From positions 236,643,475 through 236,707,474 of the forward strand of contig NC_066579.1 of NCBI RefSeq assembly GCF_024323335.1: a stretch of 64,000 nt of DNA. The letters run 5' to 3'. This document shows positions 25,456 to 36,871 of the stretch, in pieces. The stretch comes from Lathyrus oleraceus. Lineage: Eukaryota > Streptophyta > Magnoliopsida > Fabales > Fabaceae. A program made the translations under genes and the position numbers. The first letter of the stretch is position 1, and each line of letters starts with the position of its first letter. The notes under the pieces were generated by a model. The model ran no database searches. It saw nothing but the letters and a program-made list of their open reading frames with translations, and was not told the DNA's origin.

Positions 25456-27081
25456 ATGGATTATGGACGAAGGAACACTAAGAAGTACAATTTTAGATGC
25501 CCGGATTTGAAAGAGCTAAGAAAGTTGTCATCTTTTGTATTAGATCCCTTGGACTTCCATGGGAAGTTTTTGTCTGTATTGTCTGCTGATGTGGTTGAAG
25601 GACTTTTGAATGTGTTGGTTCTGTTTTATGATCATCTCTATTGATGCTTCACTTTTCTCGATTATCAGCTTATGCCTACGTTATAGGAGTATGCCCATCT
25701 CTTGGGAATACTCGTTTCTGACAAGGTGCCTTTTAGTGGATTGGAGGAGATTCTCAGATCTCATATCATAGTTGAAGCTCTTCATTTGAAGAAGTCTGAG
25801 ACTAAGACTCATTGGGTGAAGAAAGGAGGAATGTTTGGATTGACTTATGAGTTTCTCATTAGAAGAGCTACTGTCTTTGCTCAAGCCGGTAGTATGGATG
25901 CTTTTGAAGCCATCTTTGTGTTGCTCATTTATGTTTTGGCTTTGTTCCCTAACATTGACGGTTTTGTTGATATTAATGCTATTAGAATCTTCTTGATTGG
26001 AAATCATGTACCTACTTTGTTGGGTGATATGTACTTCTACTTGCATTTGAGGAATTCTAAAGGTGGTGGGACTATTGTTTGTTGTATTCCTCTTTTATAC
26101 AAGTGGTTTATTTCTCACTTTCCCCAGACGCCCGCTTTCTTGGAGAACATGCAATGTCTACAGTTGTCTCAGAGACCCATGTCTCTCACTAATGTTGATA
26201 CTGTTTTGTATGATTCTAGATTAGGTAGATTAGATATTATTGATAGTTGTGGTGAATTCTCTAATGTGCCTCTCATTGGTACACAAGGAGGAATTAACTA
26301 CAACCCTGCTTTGGCTCGTCGTCAACTTGGGTTCTCCTTGAGAGGCAAGCCTAATAACATTCAATTAGAAGTTCTTTTCTATCAAGAGGGTAAAGATCCC
26401 CAACATTTGAAGCAAAAGATGATACATGCTTGGCATAATGTGCATAGGAAAGGAAGATCCGAGTTTGGTCCGTGCAACTGTGTAGCTTTGGAAGCTTTCA
26501 CTACTTGGGTGAAGAAAAGAACTTTGGAGTTGAAGATGTAGTATGCTTGTGAAAGACCTATGTCTTTAGTTGTGGTTGAGCCATCAACTCTCCCTAACCA
26601 AGACATAGAGGAGTTGGAAGACGCACTCACTTAGATGAATCAAGAGAGAGATATATGGGAAGAGCGGGTCAATGATTTAAGCCAAAAGCATGAGGAGTTG
26701 CATCTTGAGTCAAAGGACAAAGATGCGCTTATTGAACTTCTTGAAGATCGAGCAGTGAAGAGATAGAGAGAGCTAGAGGGTCCATCTTACTCTAGTATGC
26801 CTCAAGCTTCCGGTGCTTGGAAGAAGATTGTTGATCAGCTTATCCTTGAGAAGGCTCAGATGAAGACATCTTTCGAGTCTAATATACGAAGCATCCGAAG
26901 GAAGTACGCGCTAGCAGCTAGATCATCTGACACTGTTGCTAGGGATCCATATGATGATAGTTTCATTTTCTCTTGTATTTATATTTTGGTTTCTGAAATT
27001 GTACTCGGTGTAATCCTTCCAAATTTTATGAATAAAAGAGATTTTATGGTCAGTCAAATTGTTACTATTGTTATTATTTAA
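25456..27081 (+). pseudogene. Ogre ORF1 (DUF7745-type protein of unknown function)
   Basis: One reading frame starting MDYGRRNTKKY covers 25456-27081 but holds five premature stops: TGA at 25642, TAG at 25684, 26539, 26632 and 26764. The intervening translation is well conserved: a PLR-type position turned to stop, then FLDYQLMPTL, EYAHLLGILV, INAIRIFLIGNHVPTLLGD, NVPLIGTQGGINYNPALARR, QLGFSLRGKP, and a charged, probably coiled-coil C-terminal part (26560-26900). It is homologous to the ORF1 of element B. The domain is widespread in legume proteomes as DUF7745 and has no known activity; its place between LTR and gag is typical of Ogre. The last 40 residues (from about 26960) look unlike the rest and may be beyond the true end. 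Confidence 0.85.
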
Positions 27082-27109
27082 TACTTACAAATAGACCTTC
27101 ATATGTTCC

Positions 27110-29681
27110 TTGAAATTCAAAATAAACAAAAACATTGCATTTCATGCATCATTTGCATACCAGGTTTTCTTCCGCCAGATGTCTTATTGGTTATTCTTAT
27201 GTGCTTCAGCCAAGCTGACTCACCGATACAACACTCGTGCCAATCAACCTAAAATCATGGAGCATTTGGAACAAGAGAATATAGAGCTGGAGGATGAGAT
27301 TGCACGGTTGACCGCCATGATGGAGTCTGTTCTTGCTGCACATAATCAGTCTTCACCAACTCCCGCAACTCCTACACAAAGGACTATCATTTCTGAGGTT
27401 GCTCTCTCAGCTATTTCCATTATTGCCAGCCAATCCGGTCCTTTCATGCCTGCTGGATTCCTGTGGGGGATGCCACCAAACTTCATGCCTGAAGGGTTTA
27501 CACCTGCCTTTGCTTCTATGTCGGCATCTATCCCGGTCATGTCTATGCCGCCTCTAATTGTTCATACTTTGCCTCGTGTTGAGGACACTATCTATCATTC
27601 TGAGCCATATGAGGCCCAGCCGTATATGAGAAGATGGATGAAATGAAGGATCAATTCCTTGAGTTGCGAAAAGAGTTGAAAACATTGAGGGGAAAGGACC
27701 TGTTTGGTAAGAGTGTTGTTGAACTCTGCTTGGTACCGAACTTGAAGATCTCGATGAAGTTCAAAGTCCCTGACTTTGAAAAGTATAAGGCAAGTATGTG
27801 TCCACTTAGCCACCTTGTTATGTACGCCAGGAAGATGTCAGCTTAAACTGATAATGATCAGTTGCTGATTCACTACTTCCAAGAAAACTTGATTGGTGTT
27901 GCTCTAAGATGGTATATGGGGTTAGACAATGCAAGTATCCATACTTTCAACGATTTGGGTGAAGCTTTTGTTAAACAGTACAAGTATAATATGGATATGG
28001 CGCCTGATAGGGACCATCTGAGGTCTATGTCTCAGAAGGATAATGAGACGTTTAAAGAGTATGCTCAAAGGTGGAAGGAACTTGCTGCTCAAATTAATTC
28101 TCCATTAGAAGAGAAGGAGATGATGAATATTTTCCTGAAGACCCTGAGTTCGTTTTATTACGAACGTATGATTTCCAGTGCCCCTAGTGACTTTACCGAA
28201 ATGTTAAACATGGGGATTAGGTTAGAAGAAGGAGTCCATGAAGGACGTTTATCTAAGGAAGAGGCATCGTCCAACAAGAAGTATGGTGGGAGTTTCTCCA
28301 AGAGAAAGGAGGGGGAAAACAATTTAGTATCTGTGGGGAGAAAGAGGAGGCCTCACGTCAGAAGGATTTCTCAACCTCGTCAACACCAACATCATGTTTC
28401 TTTAGTGATTCTCGTGTTTTCCAACAATTCCAACAATCAATCAGTGCTCATTCAACAACAACAACAATAACATCAACAACAACCGCAACAAAGAACCAAC
28501 AACAACAACACCAACAACAATAATCAACAACAAAACTATGAGAGGAAGAAGGTCTCTTTTGACCTTATTCCTATGTCATAAGAAGAACTGTATCCATCTT
28601 TGGTTCTCAAGAACCTCATCCAACCGAGAAATCAACCTCAAATTCCTGAGCCACTTCCATGGTGGTACAAACCTGAACTTCGTTGTACCTTTCACCATGG
28701 ATCCCCTAGCCATGACATCGAGAATTGTTACCCGTTGAAGTATGAAGTACAAAAGCTTGTGAAGAGTGGGATGGTGTCCTTTGAGGACCGTGCGCCTAAT
28801 GTGAAAGCCAATCCATTACCTACTCATGGTAATGCTACTATCAACATGGTGGATGGTTGTCCAGGAAATTTCTGAGTCTTTGATGTATGACGTATTTGTA
28901 AGTCTCTGGTAGAGATGCATAGAACTCTGTGTTTGATCAGTGATTGTGAGCACGACCATGATGGTTGTACGATTTGTAGTATGAACCCTCGTGGGTGCTT
29001 AATTGTCAAAAGAGATATCCAGAAGTTGATGGATGAGAATGTAATCCAGATTCAACAGTCAAGGGATATAGATGATGTGAATGTGATTGTTCCTGTATTC
29101 AAGATCCCTGAGCGGGTAGTAATCCAATTTGATAGCAGCAACAGAAACAACATTAATAGATCGGTATTGCCGTTGGTAATATAGTTAGCAAGCCCTGTCC
29201 CGTACGCATCCGTTAAAGTTGTGCCTTATCGGTATAATACCATAATGGTGGAGAATGGTCAAGATATTTCGCTACCTGTAGCAGATTCTGTGGTGAATAT
29301 AGCTGATATTGCGAAGGTGACCCATAGTGGTCGTGTCTTTGGTCCGGTCTTTCCAAAGGAGGTAAAGGATGTTTCAATCAGTAAGAAGGTGGACATACCT
29401 ATGGTGAATCCCGTTAGTGCTCCAGTATGTCAGTCTGGTGAATCCAGCAAGCTGAAGACTAATGATGATGATGAAGTTTTGAGGTTGGTTAAGAGAAGTG
29501 AGTTTAATATGGTGGAGCTGTTACTCCAAACCCCGTCAAAAATCGTTGTGTTGTCCTTATTAATGAATTCTGAAGCACATAGGGAGGCGTTGCAGAAGGT
29601 ACTCGAGCAAGCCTACGTTGAGCACGATGTTATTGTGGATCAGTTTGACCACATTGTTGCTAATATTACTTCCCGCATAAT
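27110..29681 (+). pseudogene. Ogre gag (capsid and nucleocapsid), broken
   Basis: The N-terminal part (27110-27640) has HRYNTRANQPKIMEHLEQEN and a Pro/Met-rich stretch (MPAGFLWGMPPNFMPEGF). A frameshift at about 27635 leads into the main frame. That frame holds the capsid-like segment with VPDFEKYKASMCPLSHLVMY, LLIHYFQENLIGVALRWYM and DLGEAFVKQYKYN, the usual gag block of Tat elements. A Gln/Asn-rich linker (CAA repeats near 28450-28540) follows, then a zinc-knuckle-like CTFHHGSPSHDIENCY (28684-28731). In-frame stops: TAA at 27844, TAA at 28468 and TAA near 28579, TGA at 28873, TAG near 29182. The frame continues as a poorly conserved linker up to the protease at 29682. Confidence 0.85.
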
Positions 29682-30522
29682 TTGAGTTTTTGTGATGAAG
29701 AGCTTCCTGAGGAAGGTAGGAATCACAATCTGGCACTCCATATTTCTATGAACTGCAAGGAGGACGCTATATCCAATGTGTTGGTTGACACTGGGTCATC
29801 TTTGAACGTGCTTCCAAAGTCAACTATGTATAGGCTTTCTTACCAAGGCGCCCCAATGAGGTACAGCGGCGTGATTGTTAAAGCGTTTGATGGTTCTCGT
29901 AAAACCGTCATTGGTGAAGTGGACCTTCCAGTTAAGATAGGTCCGAGTGATTTCCAAATTACTTTCCAGGTAATGGATATCCACCCGGCCTATAGCTGCT
30001 TGTTGGGAAGGCCGTGGATTCATGAAGCTGGAGCAGTGACGTCTACTCTACATTAAAAGCTTACATTTGTGAAGAACGACAAGCTTGTCGTTGTTAGTAG
30101 AGAGAAGGCATTATTAGTGAGACATTTGTCTTCCTTTTCGTATGTTGAAGATGAGGAGGAGGTTGGAACATCGTTCCAAGCCTTGTCTATTGTTGACGAA
30201 GTAAAGAAAATTGGGGCACCTATGTCCTCTCTGCACAAAAGGCTATTGAGGCTGGAAGCATTGATCAGTGGGGCCGAATGATAGAGATTGCTGAGAACAA
30301 GAATATGGTTGAATTGGGATTTCAACTAGGGTCGTTCAACGTCAAAGATGAAGATGTGCAACCGAGTTTCCGAAGTGGAGGGTTCATTCATGGTAATGAT
30401 CAACACTCAGCTGCTGTGATTGAGGACGATGAAGACGAAGCTTGCGCCAACTTTGTGATGCATGGCCATACTTGCAACAATTGAGCTGTTGTTGATGTTC
30501 CTATTGTGGTTCACCGCTCTAA
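29682..30522 (+). pseudogene. Ogre aspartic protease and downstream linker (exon upstream of the intron)
   Basis: The retroviral-type aspartic protease is recognised by the active-site segment VLVDTGSSLNVLPKST (about 29780-29827) and the C-terminal SCLLGRPWIHEAGA. It would cleave the gag-pol polyprotein. The frame is entered by a frameshift near 29683. A TAA at 30054 replaces an expected Gln codon, and another frameshift occurs near 30275. The linker ends DVPIVVHRSK at 30523, exactly where the intron donor lies. Unspliced, translation would stop at the TAA overlapping the donor. Confidence 0.85.
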
Positions 30523-30775
30523 GTAATTTTTTTCATTTTAAAGAAAAATCCTTCTCCTATTCCTAAGGGAGAAGTGAACATTGTTAGGCATTTCAATTAT
30601 CATTAATAAAATGCAATTTTATTCATCCACATCTATGATGTTTTATTTCTACTTTTTGCATTTCTGAAAGATGGTAATCACAAAAAACATAAATAAATAA
30701 ATAATAATTGTCCATCTGCATAATATTTGGTCACAATTCACTTCTCTAAAATCAAAATATCAAATCATTATGCAG
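30523..30775 (+). other. Ogre intron between pro and RT (253 bp)
   Basis: The donor is AA|GTAATTTTTTTC at 30523 and the acceptor is TCATTATGCAG|GTTGG at 30774-30775. The intron is AT-rich with no ORF. Splicing joins ...CACCGCTCTAA to GTTGGTTCCC, giving HRSK-LVPKPIEYND in frame with RT. An intron in this place is a published hallmark of Ogre elements; the exact boundaries here are read from the sequence. Without splicing, a TAA follows the Lys codon at once, so the intron separates gag-pro from gag-pro-pol expression. Confidence 0.85.
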
Positions 30776-33700
30776 GTTGGTTCCCAAACCCATTGAATAC
30801 AATGATGATACTCCATCTCCAAACTTTGATTTCCTGTGTTTGAGGCCGAGGAAGAGACTGATGATGAAGAAGTATCTGATGAATTATCTCGTTTACCTGA
30901 GCATGAGGAAAAAAGCCATTCAGCCATTTGAAGAACAGATTGAACTAGTCAACTTAGGTTTCGAAGATGATGTAAACGAAGTCGAGATTGGGTCTCAACT
31001 ATGTCCAGAAGCTAACAAGGGGTTGATTGATCTTCTTCGAGAGTATTCATATGTGTTTGCTTGGTCCTATCAAGACATGTCTGGGTTGGATTCTGAGATT
31101 GTAGAGCATAGATTACCGTTAAAGCCAGAATGCCCGTCGGTCAAGCAGAAGTTGAGGAGAACTCATCCTGATATGGCAGTTAAGATCAAAGAAGAAGTAC
31201 AGAAACAGATTGATGTTGGTTTTCTTGTTACCTCTGAGTATCCGTAGTGGGCGGCAAATATTGTAATTGTTCCTAAGAAGGATGGAAAAGTCCGCATGTG
31301 TGTTGATTATAGAGATTTGAAGAAAGCTAGTCCGAAAGATGATTTTCCTCTGCCACCCATTGATATGTTGGTAGACAATACAACTAAATTCAAAGTCTTT
31401 TCATTTATGGACAGATTTTCCGATTATAATCAAATCAAGATGGCACCCGAAGATATGGAGAAGACCGTATTCATTACACCCTGGGGAACATTTTGTTATA
31501 GAGTGATGCCTTTCGGTTTAAAGAATGTTGGTGCAACATACCAGAGAGCCATGACCACTCTTTTCATGATATGATGCATAAAGAGATTGAAGTCTATGTT
31601 GATGATATGACTGCCAAATCAAGAGATGAAGAAGAACATGTTAAGAATTTGTTGAAGTTATTCCAGTGTTTGAGGAAGTACAAACTCCGCTTGAATCCCA
31701 ATAAGTGTAATTTTGGTGTTCGTTCTGGTAAGTTGTTGGGCTTTATTGTCAGCGAGAAGGGTATTGAAGTTGATCCTGCCAACGTCAAAGCAATACAAGA
31801 GATGCTTGCGCCCAAAACAGAGAAGCAAGTTAGAGGTTTTCTTGGCCGCTTGAATTATATCTCAAGATTTTTATCGCATATGACTGCCACATGTGCGCCT
31901 ATATTCAAGCTTCTTCAAAAAGATCAGTCTTGTGATTGGACCGAAGATTTCCAGAAAGATTTCGATAGTATCAAAGAATATCTGCTTGAGCCTTTGATTC
32001 TGTCTCCACCTGTGGAAGGAAGACCATTGATCATGTATTTGACTGTACTCGATGAAAGAATGGGATATGTTCTTGGTCAACAAGACGAATATGGAAAGAA
32101 ACAATATGCAATTTACTACCTCAACAAGAAATTCACCGACTATGAGACTCGACATTCTATGCTAGAAAAGACTTGTTGCGCATTGGCTTGGGCTGTTAAG
32201 CGTCTACATCAATATATGTTGAATCATCCTACTTGGTTGATATCCAAAATGGATCCAATCAAGTACATTTTTGAGAAGCCTGCTTTAACTGGGAGGATTG
32301 CCAGTTGGCAGATGTTGTTATCAGAGTATGATATTGAATAGCAATCTCAAAAAGTGATTAAAGGTAATGTCTTGGCTTACCATCTGGCTCACCAACCGAT
32401 TGAAGATTATCAGTCAGTGCAGTATAACTTTCATGATGAAGAGATCTTGTACTTAAAAATGAAAGATTGTGATAAATCGTTGCTTGAAGAAGGGCCAAAA
32501 CCTGGTTCCCGTTGGGGTATGGTATTTGATGGAGCTGTTAATCAGTATGGTAATGGCATTGGGGAAGTGATTATTACTTCTCAAGGCACTCATTTTCCAT
32601 TTACATTTAGATTGACTTTCAAGTGTACAAATAACATGGCTGAGTATGAAGCTTGCATTATGGGGATTGAAGAGGCCATTGATCTCAGAATCAAATAACT
32701 TGACATCTAGGGAGATTCAACTTTGGTTGTGAATCAGATCAAAGGTGAATGGGAGACTAATCAACCTGGTTTGATACCATATAGAGACTATGCGAGGGGG
32801 ATTTCAACTTTCTTTGCAAAGGTTGAGTTTCATCATATCCCTCGAGATGAAAACCGGATGGCAGATGCTCTTGCAACGTTGGCTTCAATTATTGTGGTGA
32901 AATTTTGGAATGAAGTTCCCAATTTGACTATGATGTGTCTCGATAGGCCCGCTCATGTATTTGTTGTTGAAGAAGCTAAGGATGAAAAGCCATGGTATTT
33001 TGATATCAAATGTTTCCTCCAAAGTCAGATTTACCCGCCTGGGCATCTTTGAAAGATAAGAAGACTTTGAGGAGATAAGTTGGCAACTTCTACCTGAATG
33101 GTGATGTGCTTTACAAGAGAAACTTCAATATGGTTTTGCTCAGATGTATGGATAGACACGAAGTAGACTTATTAATGACTGAAGTCCATGAAGGTTCCTT
33201 TGGTACTCATTCCAATGGAAATGCTATGTCTAAGAAGATGTTGAGAGCAGGTTACTATTGGCTGACAATGGAATCTGACTGTTGCAATTTGTGAAGAAAT
33301 GCCATAAGTGTCAAATTTCTGCAGATAAGATTCATGTTTCGCCGATACTGTTGAATGTCATTTCCTCTCCATGGCCCTTCTCCATCTGGGGAATTGATAT
33401 GATTGGCATGATTGAGCCTAAAGCTTCGAACGAACATTGTTTTATTTTGGTGGCTATTGATTACTTCACAAAATGGGTTGAAGCGGCATCGTATGCAAAT
33501 ATGACCAAGCAAGTTGTCGTAAGGTTTATCAAGAATCAGATTATATGTCGTTATGGTGTGCCAAGTAAGATCATTACTCACAATGGGTCAAACTTGAATA
33601 ACAAAATGGTGCAAGCTCTTTGCAAAGACTTCAAGATTGCACATCATAATTCTTCTCCCTGCAGACCCAAGATGAATGAGGTTGTTGAAGCTGCAAACAA

Positions 33701-34237
33701 AAATATCAAGAAAATCATTCAGAAAATGGTTGTGACGTATAAAGATTGGCATGAAATGCTCCCATTTGCTTTACATGGGTACCGTACATTCATCCGCACT
33801 TTAACTGGGCAACCCCTTTCTCACTTTTTTATGGCATGGAAGTTGTGCTCCCGGTAGAGGTTGAGATCCCATTATTGTGTGTCTTGATGGAAGCCAAGTT
33901 GACGGAAGCTGAATGGTGTCAGATCAAATATGACCAGCTGAATTTAATTGAAGAGAAGAGGTTGATTGTCATGTGCCATGGTCAGTTGTACCAGCAGAGA
34001 ATGAAGAAATCTTTTGATAAGAAGGTCAGACCTCGTGTGTTCAGAGAAGGTGACCTTGTGCTCAAGAAGATTCTATCGTTTAAACCTGACGCTAGGGGAA
34101 AATGGAATCCTAATTATGAAGGCCCATATGTTACTAAGAGAGCCTTTTCAGGAGGTGCTTTGATTCTTACAACTATGGATGGTGAAGAGTTCACTCGTCC
34201 TGTGAATGCTGATGCAGTCAAGAAATACTTCACCTAA
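30776..34237 (+). pseudogene. Ogre pol: reverse transcriptase, RNase H, archaeal-type RNase H, integrase
   Basis: RT (about 31130-31900): VPKKDGKVRMCVDYRDLKKA, FITPWGTFCYRVMPFGLKN and the catalytic YVDDM near 31600. RNase H follows to about 32340. A second, archaeal-type RNase H (32510-32880) has DGA, NNMAEYEAC, GDST and RMADALATLAS, which retain its acidic residues. Integrase (33106-34237): HHCC remnant with VHEGSFGTH and CHKCQ; core with GIDMIG; the second catalytic Asp is replaced by His (THNGSN near 33580); Glu is present in VVEAANKN. The C-terminal part ends VNADAVKKYFT. Defects: paired compensating frameshifts at about 30827 and 30910, a stop at 31246, frameshift at 31567, stops at 32339, 32696 and 32708, and frameshifts near 33290 and 33830. 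Enzymatic activity is lost. Confidence 0.9.
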
Positions 34238-35078
34238 AAAAAGAGAAAAGAACAGCTCGCTAAGTTGAAAACCCGAAAGTGAGGCTTAGGCAAAAGTGAG
34301 CATCTCGATGTATTGAAAACCCGAAAGGGCGATCTAGGAAAAAATTAGAGACATGAAACAGAAAATTCATCCCGATAGATTGAGTACCCCACTCTGGGGA
34401 AATCTATGCAAAAATTAGGGATTATGGCATGTAACTGCAGTTGGTTGATCCCCTAGCCATGGGAGCAGTTTTGAGCAAGTCAGTCGGTTCCGATTCATCA
34501 TTTTCAACCGAATCCAAGAGTGAAGCGGATATTGAAGTTGTTAGAAGGATTAGTGATCATTGTATTCAATGTATCCCTTTTCCATGTAAATTACCATTTT
34601 TCAACTTTTGTAAAGTTGAGCTTTTTATCCAATTGTTTCTACTTTTATTTATTTAGCTAAATAAAATTGAATTTTATGATGATAATTTTGAAATTGAATT
34701 AATAAGTAAAATCATTTTTTCTTAAATAATAATGAAAGAAATTACTTTTAAAATGATCAATTTCAGTAAAGAACATCAACAACAGTCCAAGAATAGGTGA
34801 GTCCTAAAGTGCGAAGCATTGTTGGTCTTCCCCAAGCGGTTGGTTTGGTAACCTTTTCCTCCCCAACGGCAAGACAGATCTTCGGCTGTATTTGCAATTG
34901 CCCCCCCCCCCAGCGGAATTGTAGGATCACATTCTCAACGGTTTGCATGGACTCAGTTAGGAGTTTTATCTCCTGTAAGTCCCCAGTGGAGTTCACTTCT
35001 GATCCCCGACAATGTTGATTATTGAGCGAGTATTCGACATGGTCCCTTGAGAGGTTGTCTCCCATTTGATATGGTGTT
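34238..35078 (+). other. 3' untranslated region of Ogre D, interrupted
   Basis: After the integrase stop come two copies of GAAAACCCGAAAGkG (about 34268 and 34317) and CCCCAgTGGAGTT-like motifs near 34980, resembling Ogre 3' UTR motifs. An 11-base C run lies at 34901-34911. The open frame at 34441-34656 has no recognised domain. The segment ends where the Sirevirus LTR starts. Confidence 0.65.
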
Positions 35079-35726
35079 TGTTAGTTTAGTAGCGCCTAAG
35101 AGGGGGGGGGGGGGTGAATTAGGATCATTGAACATTTTTTCCGGTTTATGAAAAACTTTGTTCTTTCTTTTCTGGTTATGTTAAGCGATGAACGCTAAAG
35201 TGCGGAAAGATAAAGAACACGAAAAATATTCTGGTTCCCCTCACAGATCGAGAGTTCTCCAGTCCCCTTTGAACATGAAAGAGATTTCACTATCTGTTAT
35301 GACTTGTACATGACAGACACAATCACCAAGAACAACCTCTTGTGATTCACCAAGTTGATATGAGAACAATCCTCTCAAACTCAACTCTCTTGCTTCCAAC
35401 AATCTTGGACAGCAAGGTGTTTACAAAACACACAATCTTATTTTTTAACAACTCTAAAAAATAAGATATGGATTACAACAATGGTTTGAATGTAAAGTTT
35501 GTAGTATAATGATCACTCAAAGTGATATATCAATTTGCTTGATATTCTCTTCCAATGAAAATAATTCACAACACAAAGATATTAGATTGCTCAAGAATTT
35601 TCTGTTTTGAATGATATGAAAATATGCAGAAAATATCTTGAATGAAGGTTTAAAACAATAAGTGTGAATTCTGAAAATTCTAAGAGATTGATTGGAAGAG
35701 GTGAAATTTGAATTTGAAAGATCATG

Positions 35727-35736
35727 TATTTATATG
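35727..35736 (-). promoter_or_regulatory. TATA-like box of the Sirevirus LTR
   Basis: The minus strand reads CATATAAATAC in the second half of the LTR, downstream of the palindromic repeat cluster, where a core promoter would be expected. Confidence 0.4.
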
Positions 35737-35873
35737 CACATAACACTTCAAATGAAACACGGTAATGTTCTGAAAGAATCATGAATAATTGTCAAAGATG
35801 AATTGAAAAGATTCCATGAAATGGTGCATGAAGAGGTGTATGAACAGCCACTGATTTTTCAGAAACGCACAGT

Positions 35874-36162
35874 GGTAAATCGATTTACATAATGGGTAAA
35901 TCGATTACCCTGTTGCAACGTTTAAAATTTTTCAAAATCTTTCAGTGGTAAATCGATTTCCCTAAGAGGTAAATCAATTTACCTAGTTAAAAAACTTAAA
36001 ATTTCGCTTCTGGAAAAGTAATGCTCCAGTGGTAAATCGATTTCCCTAAGTGGTAAACCGATTTACCTAAGTGAAAAAAATTAGTTTTTACTTTTAAAAA
36101 ATATGAAAGCTTCAGTGGTAAATCGATTTGCCTTATAGGTAAATTGATTTACCCAGATTGAA
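35874..36162. repeat. Paired GGTAAATCGATTTACC palindromes in the Sirevirus LTR
   Basis: Four units, each starting CAGTGGTAAATCGATTT and each holding two copies of the 16 bp palindrome about 22 bp apart, recur at about 35874, 35944, 36029 and 36113. The second copy in each unit is more variable (for example GGTAAACCGATTTACC, GGTAAATTGATTTACC). The 16-mer is a perfect inverted repeat. The same motif is repeated in the pol-env spacer at 38398-38722. Confidence 0.85.
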
Positions 36163-36402
36163 AATGAGAAATATGATTCTAAGACATTTTCCATGCACTA
36201 TAAAAAGTTATGCAATAGCCATATGAATACTTGAGCATCTAAGACTTTAGTGAAGGTAAGTATTCTCATTATACCTTCTTGAAGTGAAAAGCTTAACTTC
36301 TTGAATCAAGATTCTTTATCGTAGAATAAAATCTTTTCCTTCTTGTTGCTTGGAGTTTTGTCTTCATAAAAAACATTCATCATAGAGAAGCTTGGCTTCA
36401 CA

Positions 36403-36416
36403 TTCTCCCCCTTTTT
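36403..36416 (-). other. Polypurine tract of the Sirevirus
   Basis: The minus strand reads AAAAAGGGGGAGAA directly before the LTR start TGTGAAG. It is preceded by TTTGTCATCATT, the context typical of Sireviruses. It would prime plus-strand DNA synthesis. Confidence 0.8.
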
Positions 36417-36871
36417 AATGATGACAAATAATCCTCTTTGATGCGTGCAATTTCTGGAAACGAAAATTTCTCTCCCTGAGATGTATAACTCCCACTAAAT
36501 TTGAGAAGCTTATGATCATGTTGACCTAATCATCTTTAAGGAAATTTGTATCATTTGTACCTTAGGAAATTCACAAGCATACAAGCATAATTCATAACAC
36601 CTTTCTACCCGTTTGACATTATCAAAAAGAAGGGAAAGATGGGTGAAAGATAGTCTCATGACAAATTTAAAATAGAATATACAACATAACTAATAAAAAC
36701 AGCCTTATGCATTCCAAAAATTGAAATCATAAATAATGCAAACAAACAAAGTTGTGGTACCAAGTACCTTACACCAAAATAGTTCAAATATTAGACATAA
36801 TTAAAACATAACGAAACCAAATGTGCAATTAGAAACCTATAACAATAATAATACACACAAACAGAAAAACA

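Larger units (their letters stand above)
18675..35078 (+). mobile_element. Ogre element D (5' LTR, ORF1, gag, pro, intron, RT/RNH, INT, part of 3' UTR)
   Basis: This is a plus-strand Ogre with all Tat-lineage hallmarks: 5' LTR (18675-24575), PBS, ORF1, gag, protease, a spliced intron, RT with RNase H, a second archaeal-type RNase H, then integrase. It is inserted in the Reina remnant (left flank ttaag). The 3' untranslated region is interrupted at about 35078 by a Sirevirus; the 3' LTR of D was not found in the window. All coding parts contain stops or frameshifts, so the copy is dead. Without the solo LTR guest its LTR is about 4.76 kb, close to that of Ogre A. Confidence 0.92.
35079..36402 (-). 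repeat. 3' LTR of the Sirevirus
   Basis: On the minus strand it begins TGTGAAGCCAAGCTTCTC at 36402, directly after the PPT, and ends ...GGCGCTACTAAACTAACA at 35079; the inner end is firmer than the outer one, which could be 4 bp further left. Length is about 1.32 kb. The CGCCTAAGAGGGG(n)TGAATTAGG block near 35092 is shared by many plant copia LTRs; here its G run is 13 long. A TATA-like TATAAATA lies on the minus strand at 35735-35728. Four paired GGTAAATCGATTTACC units lie at 35874-36162. Confidence 0.75.

Noticed and set aside
34441..34656. 71-codon frame after the Ogre D integrase
   Set aside because: It starts inside the 3' UTR, ends in AT-rich DNA, and has no recognised family; it is most likely a chance frame.
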